From Planctomycetota bacterium (lineage in GTDB: Bacteria; Planctomycetota; Phycisphaerae; Sedimentisphaerales; Anaerobacaceae), in NCBI GenBank assembly GCA_019456145.1, contig VRUL01000009.1, positions 103,867 through 167,866 of the forward strand: a stretch of 64,000 nt of DNA. Reading direction: 5' to 3'. The notes under the pieces are model-generated. The model was given only the letters and a program-made list of their open reading frames with translations. It ran no database searches and had not been told where the DNA came from. A program made the translations under genes and the position numbers. Shown here piece after piece: positions 9,492 through 16,863 of the stretch (positions are counted from its first letter, which is position 1; each line of letters begins with the position of its first letter).

Positions 9492-9677
9492 TACTCAAAC
9501 CTCTGACTTCTTAGTGTACACAACAAGGCAGACCATCAACGTAACACTTGGCGGCAACCAAAACAAATACAATCTTTTTGTTCTTGCTTATTTTCACCGT
9601 ATAACCTGCTACTCTACCGAGACACGGAGCCGACCTCCCAAGCCAAAACTGCCGCATATCAGATCTCAATCTACAGT

Positions 9678-11255
9678 TTACCTCGTCTTCGACAGCTCGA
9701 CCATCTTGACGGCAAGTGTCAAATCACCGCCCAAAATGGCAATACGAAAGTCGGTGCCGTTGCACCGATTCATGAAGCGGCATTGGAGTAGCGTGAATTT
9801 CGCTGTTTTCCATTTCCCGCTCCTGCCAACCGAGATGTTACCAGCAGGCCTAAAAGCACCTCCAACCGGACCAATTTGGGGATTTGTGTTGTCATATTCC
9901 AGATTGAAGGATGAGCATCCGGAGTCCCGGTAAGTAACTGATACTGAAACAGTCCGGTCATACAATTCGTAAGCAAATGCATCATCTACATTGAAGTAAA
10001 GATAACGGTTATTGCCCGACTCTGAATTCGAAGCTGAGACAGCCGCTTTTGTATTTCCTAACATTTGGGTTTTCCAGACACCATCGCCGCTGCTTGGGCG
10101 AAGTTTAAGACCTTTGGGTTGGCCAGGTTCCCAGGTAACAGAATTAGCATCATTATACGAACCGGCGGAACGGAGCCTTGTTTTCGCCCGCCACATATCG
10201 GCGAAAAGACGAGTCAGGACTATATAGCTTCGACCATACTCACGGGAATCGGCAATATCGGTACCCTCGTGCCATTCGTTCCACGTCTCGACGTGCACCA
10301 TCCAGGGCCTGTATTTCGGATTGAGCTGCAGCGCCTTCAACCATCGCTCAATATACGTCTGGCCGTCGCGCCGCTCGACGATAAGCTCTGTTCTGCCCGG
10401 TACTGCACTGTGGTCATAACCAGGCCCGAGAGAAACGGTCCGCCTGTAGATAAGCGGCCCGTTGACCGCGCCGCCCCACGAATACGATGCATCGGCCTGG
10501 CCCAGCCAGCCCGGCTGTTTGACTAAGAATACATCTGTGCCGAAGTCCTTTTTGAATCTGTCTCTTACATAATCAAGCTGTTTCGGACCCTGCTTTTTTG
10601 CAAAGCTGGCCGAATAAAGGAAAACAATCGGCTTGCCGTCTACGCGGGCCCACTTCGAGGGAGGAATCAGGCTGAAAAAATCCCGTATCGCTGTATAGAA
10701 CCACTCTTTTCCGAAATCAGTTGACAAATCGACGTGATAACCTCTCCCGTCCTTATTGAAACCGTTCCATTTGAGTATTGACGTATCGAAAAACAGACCG
10801 ATCGCGGGCGGGTGTTGTCCTTCCTTCTCCAAAGCGTCGTGTGCCTCCACCAAAGGCCCCAGCCCTACAAAACTCCACCCATCGTATTTTCCCGGAACAC
10901 CCCAGAAGACCGGCATCAGGAAATCTATTCCCGCCGCAATCATATCCTGTAACTGCTGCTTATGCCAGGGAGCCCGCTTATAGCTGATGCCCTTCATATC
11001 GGCCGGGTGCGTTGTTAGTGCATCCGTACCGTCACCATCAATAATATGAATCTTTGTGTCGATGTCATACCAATAGAAATACGATGTTCCAACAATCGGC
11101 TGACCCAATTTGTACGAATCGGCGCTTTTATGGTCTCTTGCCCGCAATGGGAAAAACTTCCCCGAAGGTTTTTTGGGCAGCTTGTCATCGGCTGTAAGTG
11201 TTCCGCAAAGTGCACACAGCAGCAATATCGATACATGTTTACTTTTGAGGTTCAT
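9678..11255 (-). CDS. DUF5010 / GH99-like secreted glycosidase
   Basis: Exported protein of 525 residues. After a signal peptide (SILLLCALCGTLTA), a TIM-barrel region contains GTSYFYWYDIDTKIHI, AAGIDFLMPVFWG and, at residues 325-334, WNEWHEGTDI. The E-W-H-E tetrad equals the catalytic motif of GH99 endo-alpha-mannosidases, and GH99-related DUF5010 proteins share it. Residues 390-525 form a beta-sandwich that could be carbohydrate-binding. The ATG at 11255 follows GGAGGAGG. It starts 30 bp after the GH99-like gene and is probably cotranscribed with it. An alpha-mannan or a related glycan is the likely substrate; this is inferred. Confidence 0.8.
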   Translation of the reverse strand: MNLKSKHVSILLLCALCGTLTADDKLPKKPSGKFFPLRARDHKSADSYKLGQPIVGTSYFYWYDIDTKIHIIDGDGTDALTTHPADMKGISYKRAPWHKQQLQDMIAAGIDFLMPVFWGVPGKYDGWSFVGLGPLVEAHDALEKEGQHPPAIGLFFDTSILKWNGFNKDGRGYHVDLSTDFGKEWFYTAIRDFFSLIPPSKWARVDGKPIVFLYSASFAKKQGPKQLDYVRDRFKKDFGTDVFLVKQPGWLGQADASYSWGGAVNGPLIYRRTVSLGPGYDHSAVPGRTELIVERRDGQTYIERWLKALQLNPKYRPWMVHVETWNEWHEGTDIADSREYGRSYIVLTRLFADMWRAKTRLRSAGSYNDANSVTWEPGQPKGLKLRPSSGDGVWKTQMLGNTKAAVSASNSESGNNRYLYFNVDDAFAYELYDRTVSVSVTYRDSGCSSFNLEYDNTNPQIGPVGGAFRPAGNISVGRSGKWKTAKFTLLQCRFMNRCNGTDFRIAILGGDLTLAVKMVELSKTR

Positions 11256-11285
11256 AACCTCCTCCTTCATTTCAATCAAATTGTT

Positions 11286-13058
11286 TTATTGGCGAACCTG
11301 TGTCGCCACGAAATCAAAAATGTCATACAGCAGGGCTTCGGCGTAAGGGCCGTTGAGCAAGCCAAACCAGGTGTAGATAACCCGGCCCCCGCTTTTTATC
11401 TCGGCATAGGCAACAGCGTCGCCGAGATACTTGCCCTGACCATCGTGCAGTCGCAGCAGCGAGGTATGTTTAGTATCTTTACCGGCAAAGAACGGCCTCC
11501 AGCGTTGGTCTCCCGATGTGGGAAATGGAAACTGCTCCGGCACGTGGCGCAGATACCGCTGTGGCTGCACGAAACGCAGTTTAGAATCCTGTTGCGGTTT
11601 TTCCCATGCACCTTGTATGTTCAGGCCAAACCGGCCGCTGCGGCTCACCGTTTTATTGTTCTGGTCATAGTAGAAAGGCCACGGAAGTCCCGGCAAAGCC
11701 CCAAGACAGCCGCCAGCTCTCAAGTAACTGACCAGCGCATCATCGACGTCGCCGGTTTTGCGGACAGTACTGCGATAATGTTCCCCTGAACAATACAACA
11801 AAACAGGATATTTTTGGGGCGTAAGATTACCTCCCACAACGTCATCCCACGTCAGAACATCCATCGCCACGCCCAAATCCATGAGCCACCAAAAGGCCAT
11901 CGAACCGGCGCCGGGCAAAACGCCGATTCGTAGTTTCTCGAACTTCTTACGCAATTGAGCTTTCTCCTCGATTGAAAAACCGCCGGAAGTAACCTGGCGA
12001 CGGGCACTGCGTTTTTTGGCTTTGAAGCGTTTGGAATACTCACCGGTAAGTTCAAGATACTCGTGTTTGTATTCAGCGGATGGCTCGATTTCACTTCCCT
12101 CGTGCCATTCGTTGAAGCTGGTAATCAGTATCCAGTGCGGGTTTGCCTTGATGGCTTCTTCCCATTGGGCGCGATAAAGCTTGGTGTTGTAGCGCTCCAC
12201 GGCAAGGCCGGGTTTGCGGATTTTCGTATCATCATAGCCCGGGATCACCGTCAAAGTGCTTATCTTCCCTGCCTCATCAGCTAATTGCACCCACGACCGG
12301 TAGGTCTGGCCAGCCCACTTGCGCGCAGCGGCGGGATTGAGCCCCCGAAGCTGGCCTGCGGTGTTATAGGTATGAACGCCGTCGAAAATACGGGCCGAGC
12401 CATAGCTGAACTGGTCGCCAATTGCCGTAATGCCTTCTTTGTACTCCTCGTTGACCAGCTCGATGGCCTTGAGCCAGTCCGTCAGCCCAAGTTCCTGGAG
12501 CGTGCGCCCATATATAAATACCACCGGCTTACCGTTGACCCTAAGGTGAGCGGCGTGCTTTCCGTATTTATTTAAGACCTTGATGATATCGTCAGCGGCC
12601 GACTTTGGCGTCTGTGGCCTCGGCACGCTTTCGTAGTAGATGCAGGCCGTAAGCCCGTGTTGCCGGCAGCTATCGAGAATCTTGCCCATCGCACGGTCGC
12701 AGAAACTACCGTGGCCCCACCAACTTACAATTAACGTATCTATCCCGGCACGCCTGGCCCATCGGCAGTGCTGGTCTATCAGTTTCGGGTCGTGCGAGTC
12801 GTAGGCCCCAAGTGTCGGATAATGGGTACTTTCCTGGATGTCTTTATTCGCTGCGTCAATACGGCCCCAGTGCACCGTCCTGCCCGCGCCGCCCGGCCCA
12901 TCACGCGTGCCGTACCAGGGATAATAAAACGCCATAACCTTGTGGGAAACGGTGTTCTCACGCAAGCCTTCGGCGTTTAACGGCATACTCATCTGCAACG
13001 CCACGGTGAGGGCGATAAGCACAAATAATGAAATGCCGATGCGGTTGTCTCTGTGCAT
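11286..13058 (-). CDS. GH99-like endo-alpha-mannosidase with C-terminal GATase-like domain
   Basis: Exported protein of 590 residues, signal peptide at residues 8-30. The N-terminal half is GH99-like: VMAFYYPWYGTRDGPGG, THYPTLGAYDSHD, GIDTLIVSWWGHG, and SFNEWHEGSEIEPS with E317-W-H-E320, matching the paired catalytic glutamates of the family. Residues about 372-588 form a second domain (LRIGVLPGAGSMAFWWLMD, then LLYCSGEHYRS and RAGGCLGALPGLPWPF) that looks like a catalytically inactive class I amidotransferase-like fold, as seen in some glycosidases. It is followed 30 bp later by the DUF5010 gene. The likely role is endo-cleavage of alpha-mannosidic glycans outside the cytoplasm. Confidence 0.85.
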   Translation of the reverse strand: MHRDNRIGISLFVLIALTVALQMSMPLNAEGLRENTVSHKVMAFYYPWYGTRDGPGGAGRTVHWGRIDAANKDIQESTHYPTLGAYDSHDPKLIDQHCRWARRAGIDTLIVSWWGHGSFCDRAMGKILDSCRQHGLTACIYYESVPRPQTPKSAADDIIKVLNKYGKHAAHLRVNGKPVVFIYGRTLQELGLTDWLKAIELVNEEYKEGITAIGDQFSYGSARIFDGVHTYNTAGQLRGLNPAAARKWAGQTYRSWVQLADEAGKISTLTVIPGYDDTKIRKPGLAVERYNTKLYRAQWEEAIKANPHWILITSFNEWHEGSEIEPSAEYKHEYLELTGEYSKRFKAKKRSARRQVTSGGFSIEEKAQLRKKFEKLRIGVLPGAGSMAFWWLMDLGVAMDVLTWDDVVGGNLTPQKYPVLLYCSGEHYRSTVRKTGDVDDALVSYLRAGGCLGALPGLPWPFYYDQNNKTVSRSGRFGLNIQGAWEKPQQDSKLRFVQPQRYLRHVPEQFPFPTSGDQRWRPFFAGKDTKHTSLLRLHDGQGKYLGDAVAYAEIKSGGRVIYTWFGLLNGPYAEALLYDIFDFVATQVRQ

Positions 13059-13097
13059 TAGAGGCTCCTTGACTTCATAATTTAATTGGCCAAATGG

Positions 13098-14147
13098 TTA
13101 CTTCTTGAAAGCGGTAATCTTCTCTTTTAGTGCGCGGCAGGCTGCGGTTGGATCGGCCGCTTCGGTCACCGCTGCACAAACCGCAATTGTTTCGGCACCG
13201 GTATCTAAAACCTTTTCGACATTGCCCGGCGTTATACCGCCGATAGCAACGTGGCCGATACCGCTATCGGCAAGTTTCTCTATCGACTCTCTGACATATT
13301 CGGGCCCGACTGGCTCGGCGGTAGGCTTGGTCTTGGTGGCGAAAACAGGCCCCAGACTCACATAAGTTGGCGCTTCCTTACAAGTGGTCTCCAACTGCTC
13401 CGGTGAATGTGTGCTTTTGCCGATGATCAACGGCGTCAGCGCGAGCTTACGGACCTGCTGAATCGGCAAATCATTTTGGCCAAGATGAATGCCGTCCGCA
13501 CCGGCCGAAACTGCGATATCAGCACGGTCGTTTATTATACTAAGAACGCTGCCGCCTTTGCATATCTGAACAAATTCTAAAGCAAGGGCAAAAAGCTTAT
13601 CGTCCTTGGCGTCCTTTGCCCGAAGTTGAATACAATCGGCACCGCCGGCAACGCATTTATACGTTAAAGAAATAACCTCGGCAGGCAAACTACAGGTAAT
13701 TATGACATACAGCCTGACCCGTTTGAATTTCTCGGCCGGCTCGCCGAAGAAAATAATATCTTTCTCGAGTGTATAGGCGATATACCGCAATTTTTCTATT
13801 GCCTCAGCTACCTCGGGATTTATCGCCTGCGTCACCTCGGCAAGTGTCCGCAGCGCCTCGGTTAAGCGTTTGCACCCGGCTGTAAAACTGTCCCGCAGGT
13901 CGGCACGCTGAAGCTGTTTATCGACCCTCTGTCCGACACCGACATCGCCGGGCGTATCTCTGCTTGCGATAAGCCGGCCGGCGTCGAGTTTGTCGATAGC
14001 GCCTGAAAGCTCGTGGCGGAGCTGCTTTGCACGCTCGGTAAGCGGCGCAGAATTCAATGCGAATCTGCAATAGTCCTCGACTACACGAATCGCTTCGCGA
14101 CCGCGATTAAAATTGGCATCGATAATCCTATAAACGGCACGCTCCAT
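13098..14147 (-). CDS. thiE: thiamine phosphate synthase with N-terminal ThiD2-like domain
   Basis: Cytoplasmic enzyme of 349 residues that joins HMP-pyrophosphate and thiazole phosphate to give thiamine phosphate. The C-terminal half (about 140-349) is ThiE: GADCIQLRAKDAKDD, SIINDRADIAVSAGADGIHLGQ, IIGKSTHSPEQ, YVSLGPVFATKTKP and AIGGITPGNV carry the known substrate-binding positions. The N-terminal half (1-135; IDANFNRGREAIRVVEDYCRF) resembles the ThiD2 domain, an alternative HMP-phosphate kinase found fused to ThiE in some phyla. The ATG at 14147 is taken because it starts the conserved domain; an in-frame extension to 14297 would run into the next gene. No TPP riboswitch is visible upstream. 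Confidence 0.9.
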   Translation of the reverse strand: MERAVYRIIDANFNRGREAIRVVEDYCRFALNSAPLTERAKQLRHELSGAIDKLDAGRLIASRDTPGDVGVGQRVDKQLQRADLRDSFTAGCKRLTEALRTLAEVTQAINPEVAEAIEKLRYIAYTLEKDIIFFGEPAEKFKRVRLYVIITCSLPAEVISLTYKCVAGGADCIQLRAKDAKDDKLFALALEFVQICKGGSVLSIINDRADIAVSAGADGIHLGQNDLPIQQVRKLALTPLIIGKSTHSPEQLETTCKEAPTYVSLGPVFATKTKPTAEPVGPEYVRESIEKLADSGIGHVAIGGITPGNVEKVLDTGAETIAVCAAVTEAADPTAACRALKEKITAFKK

Positions 14148-14265
14148 AACGGCTATGATTATACGCCCCCAAACCGCTCTTGAGTAGCAAAAAACAAGGC
14201 AAAACACTCCCCCTATGGAATGATTTTGCACTGACGATTTCAGAAAATCACCGGTCTGGTTGGTG

Positions 14266-16056
14266 CTACTTGATCGGTTTTCCCCCGCCGTTATCAATCA
14301 CTCTGATTACAACCGTGCCCTCAAAGACGGTTCCATCCGTCAATTCGCCGGTGATTGCCAACTCGACCTGGCCAACGCTGAGAATGGCCTGAATTTCTTC
14401 TCGGCTAAACCTGGCTATCGCAACCTGATCTTGTTCGTCGACTGAAAGCGACGCAGCTTGGATTTCGTTTTCGAGAATGACGCTGTTTGGTTCTATATCA
14501 GCGACGTTGTATTGCTCGGGGAGCCAAATATAGCAGGTTATCCAGTTGCCCTTACTTGCCATATTGATGGTGCGCGGGACAATCCTGGCCTCGGTTTGTA
14601 TGGTGGGGCTGTACTCGTAAGCTCCCATATCGATTCTGTTGCCGAATATGCGGGGTGTGCCGTCTAAATCTGTTTCATTCGGGTCGTACGGATAATTCGG
14701 GTCTCCTACATCAATACAAGGGGAATCCACCAGCAGATGATAATCGCCCTCAACCCAAAAATCATCATTTGCATCCTCAGGCGTTTCATTCGGATCCCAG
14801 TAACCGGGATCAACAAAACATGGATCGGCATCGATATTGCCTTGGCCGGGCCAGCCATCTTGAATATCGCTATGGATTATGGATAAACGTAATAAAGGCC
14901 GATATATTTGTTCATTTGAATTGCCCCAGATGATGCAGTTAGTAAACGAATCATCGCAGGTGGTTAAACCGCCACCATGGTTTTGGGCCCAGTTATCCGT
15001 AATGGTGCAGTTAGTAATTGGTCCATAACATGAGGCCAATCCGCCACCTTGGTCTCCAGCCCAGTTACCAGTGATAGTACAATTGGTGATTGGGCCATCG
15101 CAGCCGAGCATCCCGCCGCCCCAGTACTCAGCCGAGTTGCCGGTTATGATGCAGTTGGTAATAGGACCGGAACAATGGTGCATCCCGCCGCCTTCCACAC
15201 CAGCCCAGTTGCCGGTTATGACGCAGTTAGTAATTGGTTCGTCACAATAGTCCATTCCGCCGCCGCTCTCGCCGGCCCAGTTGCCAGTAATGGTGCAGTT
15301 GGTGGTAGGACCGAAACAGCCGTATATCCCCCCGCCCATGTAAGTAGCTGCGTTCCCAATCAACCTGCACTTTGTCAGTGTGGGGCTTCCAAAGTCTATA
15401 TGCCCGATCCCGCCGCCGAGGCCTCCAGCGAAGTTTCCACTGAAGATGCAGTTGTTTAAGATAGGGCTACTGTCATAACTCGCTACCCCACCACCTGCGA
15501 ATCCAGCCCGGTTATCGACGAACGTGCAACTGATAATGCTCGGTATTCTACTGTAGCATTTGTAGAAGCAGATACCGCCGCCGGACCTGGCGGTATTACC
15601 GATAATTGCGCAGTTTGCAATTGTTGGGTTACTATTGGCACAAAAAATAGCACCACCGTTTCTTTCCAGATAAGAAGCTGAGGCTGAAGCATAACCATTT
15701 GTGATTGTGAAGCCATCTACGACTGAGTTTGAGTCTTCGTTGTTGTGGAAATAGAAACCGCGATGTGGTTCTTCTTCCATTCCATTGCAATCGATTATTG
15801 TAGCAGCCACAATATCAGGACTATTGGGATTAGTGCTGCGGATTGTGATGGCCTTGCCTCCAAAATCAATATCCTGGTTGCCATCACCGGTATAAGTGCC
15901 GGGTTTAACTTCTATAACATCACCGTCATTAGAATCATTTATTGCTGCCTGGATGTTGTTGAAATCCGCAGGCCCATCGTCATCGACGGTGATAATTCGC
16001 GCCTGGTTAGGAACGACGAAAAGCAGCCATATAAAGACCGGAACCAACTTTTTCAT
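14266..16056 (-). CDS. secreted beta-helix protein with 24-residue Cys-bearing repeats
   Basis: Exported protein of 596 residues with a signal peptide (residues 1-19), then ITVDDDGPADFNNIQAAIN and GDVIEVKPGTYTG, the start typical of pectate-lyase-like beta-helix proteins. Residues 90-240 are irregular helix rungs; residues 241-384 are six exact 24-residue units of the form GGGM-x2-C-x-x-PITNC-x-ITGNWA. Residues 385-470 contain DPCFVDPGYWDPNETP and VDSPCIDVGDP, common at the end of such helices, and an all-beta C-terminal domain follows. The regular Cys positions would stack as a ladder. No catalytic site can be recognised. It ends 118 bp before thiE. Confidence 0.85.
   Translation of the reverse strand: MKKLVPVFIWLLFVVPNQARIITVDDDGPADFNNIQAAINDSNDGDVIEVKPGTYTGDGNQDIDFGGKAITIRSTNPNSPDIVAATIIDCNGMEEEPHRGFYFHNNEDSNSVVDGFTITNGYASASASYLERNGGAIFCANSNPTIANCAIIGNTARSGGGICFYKCYSRIPSIISCTFVDNRAGFAGGGVASYDSSPILNNCIFSGNFAGGLGGGIGHIDFGSPTLTKCRLIGNAATYMGGGIYGCFGPTTNCTITGNWAGESGGGMDYCDEPITNCVITGNWAGVEGGGMHHCSGPITNCIITGNSAEYWGGGMLGCDGPITNCTITGNWAGDQGGGLASCYGPITNCTITDNWAQNHGGGLTTCDDSFTNCIIWGNSNEQIYRPLLRLSIIHSDIQDGWPGQGNIDADPCFVDPGYWDPNETPEDANDDFWVEGDYHLLVDSPCIDVGDPNYPYDPNETDLDGTPRIFGNRIDMGAYEYSPTIQTEARIVPRTINMASKGNWITCYIWLPEQYNVADIEPNSVILENEIQAASLSVDEQDQVAIARFSREEIQAILSVGQVELAITGELTDGTVFEGTVVIRVIDNGGGKPIK
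14905..15336 (-). repeat. six 72-bp tandem repeats in a beta-helix gene
   Basis: Exact 72-bp period; each unit codes for a 24-residue rung that begins GGG and contains T-N-C. Units 1-5 are close to each other at the DNA level, and unit 6 has diverged. Confidence 0.9.
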
Positions 16057-16353
16057 ATTGCAAACCTCCGCTGTTAAAAATTGTTTAGGTTAATTATATA
16101 CCTTCAACAGCAGAAATGCAAGGACTTTTTATACAAATTGGTAGGTCACGTATAGTCCATAGAAAAAGGCGAAAATACAAAACTTCGGCCTATGTGCGGT
16201 GATGTTAGGAGGGGATGTCCGATATCTGTATCGAATCATCGGCAGATTATTTCTTGATTTACTTCTTAATAACAATAATATAGGATTTAGTGTTGCTTTT
16301 GAATGAATTGTCAGGAGTTGGCGCAGAGCAGGTGCAACAGGAAAGGTAGAGTT

Positions 16354-16809
16354 ATGGATTGGCCAGGTGATTTCTTCAGTATAGTTTTAGCCGTCGTTTT
16401 GGGTGCGGCAATTGGCGTTGAGAGGGAATTCAGTGGTAAGGCGGCCGGACTTCGTACAAACGTCTTAATCTGTCTTGGCGCGGCGGTATATACAATTATT
16501 TCCAAACAAATGGCCGGTGAAGATGAGGCACTTACAAGAATAGCCGCCCAAATCGTTACCGGTGTAGGTTTTCTTGGTGCCGGTGCCATCATCCAGGATA
16601 GAGGCGGTGTCCACGGCTTAACTACGGCGGCAACAATCTGGTTCGTGGCAAGTCTTGGGATGGCCTGTGGGGCTGGTTTGTACAAACTGGCACTTATATT
16701 GACGTTGCTTGCAGTTTTTGTTCTGATAGGCTTTCGGCAAATCCAAAGACCTCTGAGACGCTATGTTCAGAAGCACAAGCCGAAAGGCGTTTCTGACGAA
16801 CATACCTGA
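16354..16809 (+). CDS. MgtC/SapB family membrane protein
   Basis: Inner-membrane protein of 151 residues with four to five hydrophobic helices. The family core is clear: VLGAAIGVEREFSGKAAGLRTNVLICLGAA and AAQIVTGVGFLGAGAIIQ, then GLTTAATIWFVASLGMACG. MgtC-like proteins are linked to growth at low magnesium and to control of ATP synthase or turgor in other bacteria; the role here is unknown. The cytoplasmic C-terminal domain found in long MgtC proteins is missing. The ATG at 16354 begins the conserved part and follows AAAGGT; an in-frame ATG at 16303 would add 17 polar residues. Confidence 0.9.
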   Translation: MDWPGDFFSIVLAVVLGAAIGVEREFSGKAAGLRTNVLICLGAAVYTIISKQMAGEDEALTRIAAQIVTGVGFLGAGAIIQDRGGVHGLTTAATIWFVASLGMACGAGLYKLALILTLLAVFVLIGFRQIQRPLRRYVQKHKPKGVSDEHT

Positions 16810-16863
16810 ACCATCTCCATTTTTATTATGACGGATTTGAACAGAACTCGGAGGAGCTTTATT

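Noticed and set aside
14148..14297. In-frame N-terminal extension of the thiamine phosphate synthase
   Set aside because: The extension has no ribosome-binding site, overlaps the upstream beta-helix gene and lies outside the conserved domain.
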